In this document: piece by piece, positions 7,115 to 14,207 of the stretch
How positions within the stretch are numbered: position 1 is the first letter of the stretch
How the letters are laid out: each line of letters begins with the position of its first letter
Assembly (NCBI GenBank): GCA_045118955.1
Contig: JBGVKB010000006.1
Location: 1-26,152 of the forward strand
DNA from: SFJ001 sp045118955
GTDB lineage: Bacteria > Bacillota > Clostridia > Oscillospirales > Ruminococcaceae
Direction of reading: 5' to 3'
DNA: 26,152 bases
Notes under the pieces: generated by a model
The model's database searches: none
What the model was told of the DNA's origin: nothing
The model's input: the letters and a program-made list of their open reading frames with translations, nothing else
Position numbers and translations under genes: made by a program

Positions 7115-8510
7115 AGTCAGCTTCCTCCTCCGGTAGAATGAGGTCAATCACGGTGCCCTCGCCCTTTTCACTGCTCAGTTCGATGCGTCCGCCCACGCGC
7201 TCCACCACGCTGCGCACAAAGGGCAGACCCAGACCGCTGGAGCGGGTGTCGGAATACCCCCGGTTCCACACGGCCTTCTGCTTGTCCTTGGAGATGCCCA
7301 CGCCGTTGTCCATCACCCGGAACCGAATTCCGTCCTCCACCCGCTCCACAATGAGGCGGATGTCGGGGATGCGGTCGGCAGGGATGGCGGTGGCGGAGTT
7401 TTTGATCAGGTTGACCAGCGCGCGGGGCAGCAGCACCCGGTTGACCTTGACCATGGCCCCCGGCTCCTGCACCTGCGCGTGGACGTATTTCGCGTATTCC
7501 TCCACCGAGATCTGGCTCAGCGCCCGGTCCACCAGATGCTTCACCGTCTCGGGGGTGGCCTGTTCTTCATAGAGGATCTCGGAGATCATGCGGCTCATCT
7601 GCTCCACCGCGCCCTCGATGCGGGTGAGAAACTCCAGATCCTCCGCCCGCTCCTCCATTTCGCATTCCATCTTGATCACACCCACCAGCGTCTGCACCAC
7701 GGTGAGCGGGCTTTTCAGGTCATGCACCAGATACTGCATCTCGCGATAGGTGCGGTTCTGCATCTCGTTGATGCGGGCCTCGGTGCGGATGGCCTGGTTC
7801 TGCTCCTTCAGCTCGGCGAGCTGGCGCAGGCTGTTCTCCACGTTGAGCTGGCTGAAAAACAGCAGACTGAACGCCAGAAACAGCACAAAGCCCGCCGCCG
7901 TCATCACGTTCAGCACCTTCTCGGCCTCCAGCAGGACGCTGGCGGTCTTGATGTCCATGGACACCTCGCCGCGGCCCACCGGCAGGCGGCCCAGCGCGGG
8001 CATCACGTCCAGAAACTGGCAGGCGATGCAGCCGGTGACCAGAAACAGCACCTTTTTGCCCAGCGCGATGTACTGGTAGTCCAGCTTATAGATGAGGATG
8101 ACCGTGCCCATGACCAGCACGGCGGGCAGGCCGAAGTCGTAGTGGACGCCGTGCAGCCAGTCGATGCCCCAGTAGGCCACCAGCAGCACGATGAGCACCA
8201 GCAGGGTGTTCAGCTCCCAGAACACCCGCTTGCCCTTTCGAAATTCCAGCGATTCCGCGATAAAAAACGCGCCGATGTAGTGCAGCAGGGTGCGCAGGCT
8301 GTTCAGGGCGATGAGCTGCAGCGCCGAGAGCATCAGGATGATCTGATCCCAGTCGCTGAGGGCGCGGCGCAGGCTGTCCAGTACGCCGAAGTTGACAACG
8401 GTGAACATCACCGGCATGAAAAAGCTCAGACCGAGCAGACAGAAGCCCAGGATCAGCTCCTGAATGTTCACCCGCACCAGCCGCAGTGGGGCGGGGACGC
8501 CTTTTTTCAT
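7104..8510 (-). CDS. Membrane sensor histidine kinase
   Basis: A 468-residue kinase. The start at 8510 follows AAAAAGGAG; upstream in-frame codons give only an arginine-rich low-quality extension. The first 220 residues hold about six or seven hydrophobic segments (roughly 18-40, 55-72, 75-88, 102-120, 127-142, 152-170, 200-221) with only short loops, so the signal is probably sensed in or at the membrane, not by an extracellular domain. A coiled-coil linker (225-258) leads to the dimerisation histidine H263 in YLVHDLKSPLT, then N-box LVNLIKNSATA (365-375), G1 DNGVGI (401-406) and G2 SSGLGLPFV (424-432). All catalytic boxes are intact. Cotranscribed with the regulator downstream and, through a structured 92-base gap, with the M14 lipoprotein gene upstream. 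Confidence 0.9.
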   Translation of the reverse strand: MKKGVPAPLRLVRVNIQELILGFCLLGLSFFMPVMFTVVNFGVLDSLRRALSDWDQIILMLSALQLIALNSLRTLLHYIGAFFIAESLEFRKGKRVFWELNTLLVLIVLLVAYWGIDWLHGVHYDFGLPAVLVMGTVILIYKLDYQYIALGKKVLFLVTGCIACQFLDVMPALGRLPVGRGEVSMDIKTASVLLEAEKVLNVMTAAGFVLFLAFSLLFFSQLNVENSLRQLAELKEQNQAIRTEARINEMQNRTYREMQYLVHDLKSPLTVVQTLVGVIKMECEMEERAEDLEFLTRIEGAVEQMSRMISEILYEEQATPETVKHLVDRALSQISVEEYAKYVHAQVQEPGAMVKVNRVLLPRALVNLIKNSATAIPADRIPDIRLIVERVEDGIRFRVMDNGVGISKDKQKAVWNRGYSDTRSSGLGLPFVRSVVERVGGRIELSSEKGEGTVIDLILPEEEADYGT

Positions 8511-8541
8511 GGATCCAGCTCCTTTTTGCTTATGCTTTTCC

Positions 8542-8596
8542 GGGCGCGCCGACGGTCGCCTGTGCCTTCGTTTGCACAGACGTCCTTCGGGCGCCC
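8542..8596 (-). other. Intercistronic stem-loop without T-tract
   Basis: Nested pairing within the 92-base gap between the M14 lipoprotein and kinase genes: GGGCGC 8542-8547 with 8591-8596, GACG 8551-8554 with 8581-8584, and CTGTGC 8560-8565 with GCACAG 8574-8579 (8-base loop). No T-run follows on either strand, so it is not an ordinary terminator. It could mark a processing point or dampen read-through into the kinase pair. Confidence 0.4.
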
Positions 8597-8602
8597 CGCT
8601 TC

Positions 8603-9490
8603 TCATCGGATATCATACCACATCAGCACCTGTTCCGCCAGACGGAGCTGACCCCGCACCCGGGCGGCCAGCGGCTCGGCGCGGAAGGTCTCCACCGTGA
8701 TGGCGGGGATGTCGGTGTTGTCGGTGAGCGCCTGATTCAGGCTGCCCTTCGGGGGCGCGCTGTAGATGTCCAGCGGTTGGGTGGTCAGGCTGCCGTCCTG
8801 ACTCATCCCGATCAGATGGAACACCAGATCGCCGATGGCGGCGATGTCCCCGCAGATGATGGAATTGCCCAGATTGTCGTGGCCGTCGTTGTCGTGGTAC
8901 ACGCCCTCGTGCAGGTCCAGCACAAAGACCGGCTCCTTGTCCAGAATGTCGGTGTAGATGGCATTGCCGATGCGCTCGGCGTCCCAGCCCTCCGGGTCGC
9001 CGGGGAAGTTCCGGTTCAGATCCCGGTCCTCCTTGGTGCGGCGCTTGTTGTTCTCGGCACCGTACAGGTTGGCGGGGGCCACGATGTACACGGTGCCCGC
9101 CTTGATGGTCATCTTTTTGAGCAGGGTGCCCGCGTACCAGCCGGCCAGCTCGTCGCCGTGTACGCCGCCCACGATGTAGAGGCTGGGGCCGTCCTCCGCG
9201 CCCTTCAGCACATGGACGGTGTTCTCCCACTCATCCCCCTCCAGAATTTTGTAGGTGCTGTACTCGGTGGGGTACTCCTCCTCCAGCACGCCGAAGTCGG
9301 CGGGCAGCAGGTCGGCCAGCTCCTCCACGCTGTCCAGCGGGGGCAGGCCGGTCACGTCCACATAGGGGGTGGGGGAGGGGGTCGGCTCCGCCTCCGGGGC
9401 GGACACGGCGGAGGACGCGCCCGCGCCGCAGCCTGCCAGCATCAGCACCGCCAGCAGGGCGGCGGTGAGCCGTTTCAGGGTCTGTTTCAT
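8603..9490 (-). CDS. M14-family zinc hydrolase lipoprotein in the pgs operon
   Basis: A 295-residue lipoprotein (lipobox LAGC, C21) with a Pro/Thr-rich linker (32-42). The catalytic domain carries the M14 signatures of the AstE/AspA branch: GGVHGDELAGW with zinc ligands H111 and E114, RDLNRNFPG (156-164), DLHEG with H194, and AITVETF with the catalytic glutamate E267. All are intact, so an active zinc amidase or carboxypeptidase is expected outside the membrane. The start overlaps the pgsW stop in ATGA, so translation is coupled. The position directly behind pgsB-pgsC-pgsW suggests a role on poly-gamma-glutamate, such as trimming, release or depolymerisation; zinc gamma-polyglutamate hydrolases of this fold are known from phages. 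A second M14 protein lies in the transporter operon; the two are only distantly alike outside the motifs. Confidence 0.85.
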   Translation of the reverse strand: MKQTLKRLTAALLAVLMLAGCGAGASSAVSAPEAEPTPSPTPYVDVTGLPPLDSVEELADLLPADFGVLEEEYPTEYSTYKILEGDEWENTVHVLKGAEDGPSLYIVGGVHGDELAGWYAGTLLKKMTIKAGTVYIVAPANLYGAENNKRRTKEDRDLNRNFPGDPEGWDAERIGNAIYTDILDKEPVFVLDLHEGVYHDNDGHDNLGNSIICGDIAAIGDLVFHLIGMSQDGSLTTQPLDIYSAPPKGSLNQALTDNTDIPAITVETFRAEPLAARVRGQLRLAEQVLMWYDIR

Positions 9491-10542
9491 CCAAGCTCCT
9501 CCTTCACGGGCCAGAACTTCACCGCCAGCAGGATGGCCGCCGCGCCCAGCAGGCCGACCGCCGCCGGCAGGCGGGGGTACTCGGTGGTAAAATACACGGC
9601 GCTCTCACCGGGGGGCAGCTGCTCCGCGGGGTCGTAGGCCATGCCGTAGTCGGTGACGAGCTGCTTCACGTTCAGCAGATGCAGCACCGGCACGCCCTCG
9701 GCGTTGTACCGCTGCACCAGACCGCTGCGCTCGTCCACCGCGGTGATGGTGTAGGGGCGAATCAGCCCGTAGGGCACGTTTTTCTCACCGGGGCCGGTGG
9801 TGGTCAGGTTGCCGCCCACGCCCACGAAGCAGTCGATCTCCCCGTGCAGCTCCATGCGGGCGGCGATGTTGGCGGCAAAGTCCGGCTCCAGCATCACCGG
9901 CTGGCCGGCGGCCTCCATGCGGTCGAGGATCGCCTGCCGCAGCTCGGGGTCCATGTCCGCGCCGCAGTCCTTCTGACCGCCGCCGGTGACGGTGGCCGGG
10001 GCGGTCTGCAGCAGCCCGTCGGCGTGCAGCCGCACCACCATGTCGGGAAAGGTGAACTCCGGCTGGTTCGCGCCGTAGGTGGACGCGCCGATGGAGGCGA
10101 TGTACACGCACTCCACCTCCATGGCCTCACAGGCGGCCAGCACCGCCAGATCCAGCCCCGGGAAGGAGCCGGAGAAGCCCGCGCCCACCCGGTCGCCCGG
10201 TTCCACGCCCGCCTCGGTGAGCATCTGCACCATCAGGGCGGCCATGTCCGGGTCGGCGGCGGTGCGCTTGGCCTCCAGTGCGCCGCTGGTGGTGGTGATC
10301 CAAGTCCACGGCTCACCGATCAGGCCGGTGCCGTGGATGTCGTCGGCGGTCAGGCCGAGGCCCGCCTCCGCCTTGTACTCCACGATGGCGTCCATCCAGC
10401 TCCGCATCCGGGCGGCGGCGTCCAGCTTGACCGCCAGGTCCTCCGCGTAGGCCAGCTTTGCCCCCCGAATGGTCAGCAGCAGGCAGGCCGCCAGCCACAG
10501 GGCGGCAGCCAGCAGCGCCAGTCGTTTTTTTGTCTTTGTCAT
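9487..10542 (-). CDS. pgsW: Poly-gamma-glutamate system protein PgsW
   Basis: A 351-residue protein with a hydrophobic segment at each end (about 8-28 and 324-343, then a short KFWPVKEELG tail), so most of it lies on one face of the membrane. The central part includes TADDIHGTGLIGEPWTW, RVGAGFSGSFPGLD and FVGVGGNLTTTG and matches my memory of the poly-gamma-glutamate system protein family (TIGR04332, PgsW), found beside PgsB and PgsC in anaerobes that lack the usual PgsA. Its biochemical role is not established; it may assist polymer export or assembly. It starts 15 bases after pgsC and overlaps the next gene by 4 bases. Codons here are rich in GCG and GTG, unlike the transporter operon, suggesting lower expression. 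Confidence 0.8.
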   Translation of the reverse strand: MTKTKKRLALLAAALWLAACLLLTIRGAKLAYAEDLAVKLDAAARMRSWMDAIVEYKAEAGLGLTADDIHGTGLIGEPWTWITTTSGALEAKRTAADPDMAALMVQMLTEAGVEPGDRVGAGFSGSFPGLDLAVLAACEAMEVECVYIASIGASTYGANQPEFTFPDMVVRLHADGLLQTAPATVTGGGQKDCGADMDPELRQAILDRMEAAGQPVMLEPDFAANIAARMELHGEIDCFVGVGGNLTTTGPGEKNVPYGLIRPYTITAVDERSGLVQRYNAEGVPVLHLLNVKQLVTDYGMAYDPAEQLPPGESAVYFTTEYPRLPAAVGLLGAAAILLAVKFWPVKEELG

Positions 10543-10557
10543 GGTATGTACGCCCCC

Positions 10558-10983
10558 TTACAGGCCCGGCAGGGTGTTGCCCAGCACAAACACCAGCAGC
10601 GCGGTAAGCCCGCCGGTGACCGCCATGGCAAGCAGGGTGTCGCGGAAGCCCTGACGGTCGAACTCCCGGGCGATGAGGCCCGGCAGCACCAGACCGATCA
10701 GGCTGGCGGGCAGCAGCCCCGCCGCGCTCAGCGCGCCGCCCAGCGCCCAGGTGAGCAGCATCAGCAGGGCGAAGCGCCGCCGCCCGTACAGGATGACGTA
10801 CCGGGCCATGAAGCGGCAGATGCCCACCGCCGCCGCCGCAATGAGCAGGGTGGTGGCGATGCGCACCGGGCTGTGGATGGCCAGTGCCAGATAGCCGGGA
10901 ATGATAAGACCCGCCGAAAGGCCGGTCAGCTCGGTGAAGATCAGGCTCACCACCACGCCCAGCAGGATCGTTTCGTTATACAT
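10558..10983 (-). CDS. pgsC: Poly-gamma-glutamate synthase subunit PgsC/CapC
   Basis: A 141-residue integral membrane protein with about four or five hydrophobic segments; the Bacillus PgsC is about 149 residues. The family-typical start, with ILLGVVVSLIFTELTGLSAGLIIPGYLAL, is visible (first 33 residues), as is GLVLPGLIAREFDRQG towards the end. PgsC forms the membrane part of the ligase with PgsB that polymerises glutamate through gamma-carboxyl bonds at the cytoplasmic face. Its start lies inside the end of pgsB (8-base overlap), the usual tight pgsB-pgsC coupling. Confidence 0.9.
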   Translation of the reverse strand: MYNETILLGVVVSLIFTELTGLSAGLIIPGYLALAIHSPVRIATTLLIAAAAVGICRFMARYVILYGRRRFALLMLLTWALGGALSAAGLLPASLIGLVLPGLIAREFDRQGFRDTLLAMAVTGGLTALLVFVLGNTLPGL

Positions 10984-12100
10984 GGAGCTTGCCCTCCTCT
11001 CTCACACGGGCCATCAGTTCGCGGCCATCGGCGGCGATGTTGCCGATGGCAAAGACCACATCCTGTGGTCCAAGGCTGTCAAAATCCAGCGCCGCGGCGG
11101 AATCGTAGGAATACACGCGGGTGTCCGGCAGAGCCTTCTCGATGCCCCGCTTCATGTAACCGCGCCCCGCGCCCAGCAGCCAGACCTCGTCCGGAGCCAG
11201 CCGGATGGCGGTCTGGCGCATATCCTGGGTGCGGCTGCCCCGGTCGGCCCGGTTGTTCACCAGCACGATGAACCGCCCGCCGGGGTTGCCCAGCTTTTCC
11301 TTCATCTGTTCCCAGACCATGCAGGTGGACTGGATGTCATTGATGGACAGGCCGTTGATGAACACGCCCTTGCCCAGATCGTGCAGGGACAGGGCAAAGG
11401 GGTCCCGCTTGAAGCCCGCCATACCCGCCAGCGCGGTGGCGCGATCCACCCCCAGATGCTCGCACACCGCCAGCGCGAGGGCGATGTTCTCGGCAAAGTC
11501 GAAGTCCGGCTCGGTTCCGTCGGGGCGGATGGGGTAAAACGCACTGCCCATCTGCTGTGCCTTGCGGCCCATGCGCTCGGCCTGCACCTGCTCGCCGGTG
11601 AACAGCACGCCGTTTTTCGGCACGGTGTTGCACAGCGCGTCGCAGATCTCGGCCAGCGTGGTGCCCATCACGTCGGTGTGATCCCGCCGCACGTTGGTGA
11701 TCACACCCACGTCCGCCTTCAGAATGCGGTGCTGGGCGGCGTACTGGAACTCCGGCTGTACGGCCATGCACTCCACCACCAGCACCTCAGCGCCCTGCTG
11801 AGCGGCACGGTGCATGATGCCGAGCTGTTCCTTGATGTTGGCCTTGCCGCGGCGGACGATCAGCTCCTCACGGCCCTCCACGTCGATGGTCATGGGGTCG
11901 GTGCCGGTGGTCTTGCAGAACACCCGCAGGCCGCCCGCCCGCAGACCCGCCTCGATGAGGCGGCTGGTGGTGGACTTGCCCCGGGTGCCGTTCACATGGA
12001 CCACATGGGCCAGCTTTGCCCGGTCGGCGTCCGCCCGCCGGGCCTCCCACACAAGGCCCGCCAGCCAGCACACCGCCAGCACGGCGATCAGAACGTTCAT
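10976..12100 (-). CDS. pgsB: Poly-gamma-glutamate synthase subunit PgsB/CapB
   Basis: A 374-residue Mur-ligase-like ATP-dependent amide ligase (Bacillus PgsB is about 390). An N-terminal hydrophobic helix (1-18) is followed by the nucleotide-binding loop VNGTRGKSTTSRLI (36-49), KTTGTDP, VVECMAVQPE and VITNVRRDHTDVMG, all typical of PgsB/CapB. It activates the growing chain's gamma-carboxyl with ATP and adds glutamate. GAGGAGGTG lies upstream of the ATG, and the gene begins 38 bases after the stop of GGT gene 2, so the two are probably cotranscribed. Catalytic motifs are intact. No pgsA/capA gene is present in the window, although that phosphoesterase-like subunit normally follows pgsC in Bacillus. 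Confidence 0.93.
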   Translation of the reverse strand: MNVLIAVLAVCWLAGLVWEARRADADRAKLAHVVHVNGTRGKSTTSRLIEAGLRAGGLRVFCKTTGTDPMTIDVEGREELIVRRGKANIKEQLGIMHRAAQQGAEVLVVECMAVQPEFQYAAQHRILKADVGVITNVRRDHTDVMGTTLAEICDALCNTVPKNGVLFTGEQVQAERMGRKAQQMGSAFYPIRPDGTEPDFDFAENIALALAVCEHLGVDRATALAGMAGFKRDPFALSLHDLGKGVFINGLSINDIQSTCMVWEQMKEKLGNPGGRFIVLVNNRADRGSRTQDMRQTAIRLAPDEVWLLGAGRGYMKRGIEKALPDTRVYSYDSAAALDFDSLGPQDVVFAIGNIAADGRELMARVREEGKLHV

Positions 12101-12138
12101 GCGGTCAGCACCTCCTCAAATATAAACAAAGTGTACGG

Positions 12139-13878
12139 TCAGAACGCCACCGCCTTGCCGTCGCGGCGCGGGTCGGCGCCGCCCCGCAGGGTGCCGTCCT
12201 CAAGGCGCATGGTGGCCTGCACGCAGGGGAAGGTGAACCACACCTCGCCCAGCTCCAGCTCGTGGCCCATGGCGGCCAGCTCGTCCTTGACCTCCTGGGT
12301 CACCCGATCCTCCAGAATGAGGACGCCGAAATCGTCGTGCATCCGAATGGCATCGATGGCCTCCTGCACGTCCATACCGTGGTCGATCACCTTGGTGATG
12401 ACCTGCGCCACACCGGTGATGATGCGGGTGGTGCCGGGCGCGCCCAGCGCAAGGAAGGGCACATCGTCCTTCAGTACCAGCGTGGGGCTCATGCTGGACA
12501 GGGGGCGCTTGTTGCCCGCCACCACGTTGGGACTGTTGGGGTCAACGGAGAAATCAAACAGAGTATCGTTCAAAAGAATGCCTGTTCCCTCGGCCACCAG
12601 ACCGCTGGCAAAGGTGGCGTCCACCGTCTTGGTCACCGCCACCATGTTGCCCGCCGCGTCCATGATGGAGTAGTGGGTGGTGGAAGCGCTCTCATAGGGC
12701 CAGGGGTTGCCCGCCTCATAGGTCTGGCTCTTCTCCGGGTCGATGGTCGCGGCCAGCTCGGCGGCGTAGTCCTTGCTGATGATGCCGGCGGCGGGCACGT
12801 CCACATAGGCGGGGTCGCCCATGTACTTGGTGCGGTCGGCAAAGCCCAGCTTAAACGCCTCGCTGAGCAGGTGGAAGTACTCCGCGCCCTCCGGGTCCAT
12901 GGCGGGCACGTCGAAGTTCTCCAGAATGTTCAGGATCTCCAGAATGATGCTGCCGCCGGAGGAGGGCAGGTTGGAGGAGTAGATGTCGTAGCCCCGGTAG
13001 GTGCCGTGCACCGGCTCGCCCACATGGATCTCGTACTCGGCCATGTCCTCCATGGTCAGGCAGCCGCCGGTGGCCTGCACCGCCGCCACGATCTTTTCGG
13101 CGATCTCGCCGGTGTAGAACACGCTCTCGCCCTGCTCAGCGATCAGCCGCAGGGTGTTGGCAAGGTCGGGGTTCTTGAGGATCTCGCCCGGCTCATAGGG
13201 GAAGCCCATCTCGTTCAGATAGAGCTTCTCGGTGGCGGGGAACTTGATGATGGCGCCGTAGGCGTCCTTGATGTCGCGGCTGGTGATGTCCGAGACCACA
13301 AAGCCCTCCTCGGCCATCTCGATGGCGGGGGCCATGACCTCCTCGCGGCTCATGGTGCCGTAGGTGTCCAGCGCGTAGAGCATTCCCTTGACCTCGCCGG
13401 GCACCGCCACCGCCTTGCCGCCGATCTTGTTCTCCTCGTTCAGCACCTTGCCGTTTTCGTCCACCGTCCACATATCCAGGCTCGCCGCCGCGGCGCTCTC
13501 GTCCCGGAAGTCGATGAACTTCACCTCGCCGGTCTCGGCGAAGCGGATCATCATAAAGCCGCCGCCGCCGATGCCCGAGGACTGCTGCTCGCACACGCCC
13601 AGCAGAAAGCCCATGGCCACCGCGGCGTCGATGGCGTTGCCGCCGGCCTGCAGGATCTCCACGCCAAGCTGGCTGGCCTCCTCACGGCCGCTGGACACCA
13701 CGCCGTTCCTGCCGGTGGCGTCGCGGCCGCCGGTGACCACCGTCTCGCCGCCCACAAAGGGGGCGTTGGTGGCGGCAGGGGCCGGGTCGGACGCCGGTGC
13801 GGAGGCGGCCGGCGCGCCGCAGGCGGTGAGGGCCATGAGCAGCGCCAAAACAAGCGCTGTAATGCGAATGTGTTTCAT
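12139..13878 (-). CDS. ggt: Gamma-glutamyltransferase lipoprotein 2 (CapD-like position)
   Basis: A 579-residue GGT-family lipoprotein, first gene of the pgs operon. The start at 13878 is supported by AAGGAAGGG and by the lipoprotein signal MKHIRITALVLALLMALTAC (C20); an in-frame ATG 48 codons upstream adds no signal. Visible: SGIGGGGFM (101-109), FIDFRDE with R125, self-cleavage threonine T400 in STTHYS, KRPLSSMSPT and GAPGTTR. Where the other two paralogues have QMHDFS or QMDDFS, this one has TLFDFS, so a residue thought to contact the substrate amino group in E. coli GGT differs. A GGT relative (CapD/PgsD) next to capsule genes in Bacillus cuts or anchors poly-gamma-glutamate; this gene is the best CapD counterpart here. 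Codons are GCG/GTG-richer than in the other two GGT genes. Confidence 0.92.
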   Translation of the reverse strand: MKHIRITALVLALLMALTACGAPAASAPASDPAPAATNAPFVGGETVVTGGRDATGRNGVVSSGREEASQLGVEILQAGGNAIDAAVAMGFLLGVCEQQSSGIGGGGFMMIRFAETGEVKFIDFRDESAAAASLDMWTVDENGKVLNEENKIGGKAVAVPGEVKGMLYALDTYGTMSREEVMAPAIEMAEEGFVVSDITSRDIKDAYGAIIKFPATEKLYLNEMGFPYEPGEILKNPDLANTLRLIAEQGESVFYTGEIAEKIVAAVQATGGCLTMEDMAEYEIHVGEPVHGTYRGYDIYSSNLPSSGGSIILEILNILENFDVPAMDPEGAEYFHLLSEAFKLGFADRTKYMGDPAYVDVPAAGIISKDYAAELAATIDPEKSQTYEAGNPWPYESASTTHYSIMDAAGNMVAVTKTVDATFASGLVAEGTGILLNDTLFDFSVDPNSPNVVAGNKRPLSSMSPTLVLKDDVPFLALGAPGTTRIITGVAQVITKVIDHGMDVQEAIDAIRMHDDFGVLILEDRVTQEVKDELAAMGHELELGEVWFTFPCVQATMRLEDGTLRGGADPRRDGKAVAF

Positions 13879-13942
13879 ATTGAGTCCCTTCCTTTCGGAC
13901 AAGCTTCGGGCAAATCGCAGGATAAATTCTGTTATCCTTATA

Positions 13943-13971
13943 ATTGTCTGCGCATTTTCCGGGATTGTCAA
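13943..13971 (-). promoter_or_regulatory. Putative promoter of the GGT2-pgs operon
   Basis: Minus strand: perfect TTGACA (13966-13971), 17-base spacer, GACAAT (13943-13948). It lies about 65 bases before the GGT2 start. The -10 is weak, which would suit an activated or low-level promoter, and the A-rich box found at the other GGT promoters is missing. Confidence 0.55.
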
Positions 13972-14066
13972 GCCGCCGCGCCTTGTACAAAGCTTCCAGA
14001 AAATCACGGCTTTGCATGGCAATCTTTACAAAACTGTGACGATGGAATGAAAAAAAAGAGAAATAA

Positions 14067-14096
14067 TTGAATCCGTTGCGATACCTATGTTAAAAT
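14067..14096 (+). promoter_or_regulatory. SigA-type promoter of GGT gene 3
   Basis: Plus strand: TTGAAT (14067-14072), 18-base spacer, TAAAAT (14091-14096), about 110 bases before the start codon. AAAAAAAAGAGAAATAA (14050-14066) abuts -35 and resembles the box at the GGT1 and lipoprotein-operon promoters. It shares the 329-base divergent region 13879-14207 with the GGT2-pgs promoter; nothing coding is seen there. Confidence 0.65.
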
Positions 14097-14207
14097 AATC
14101 CAACATGTATTGTATTCTTTGCCCGCACCGCGCAGGGCTTCGTTCCACCCGGCCTCCGCGGACTGCATTGCATGTTTCGACCAACCACCAGAAAGGAGAC
14201 TTTTACC

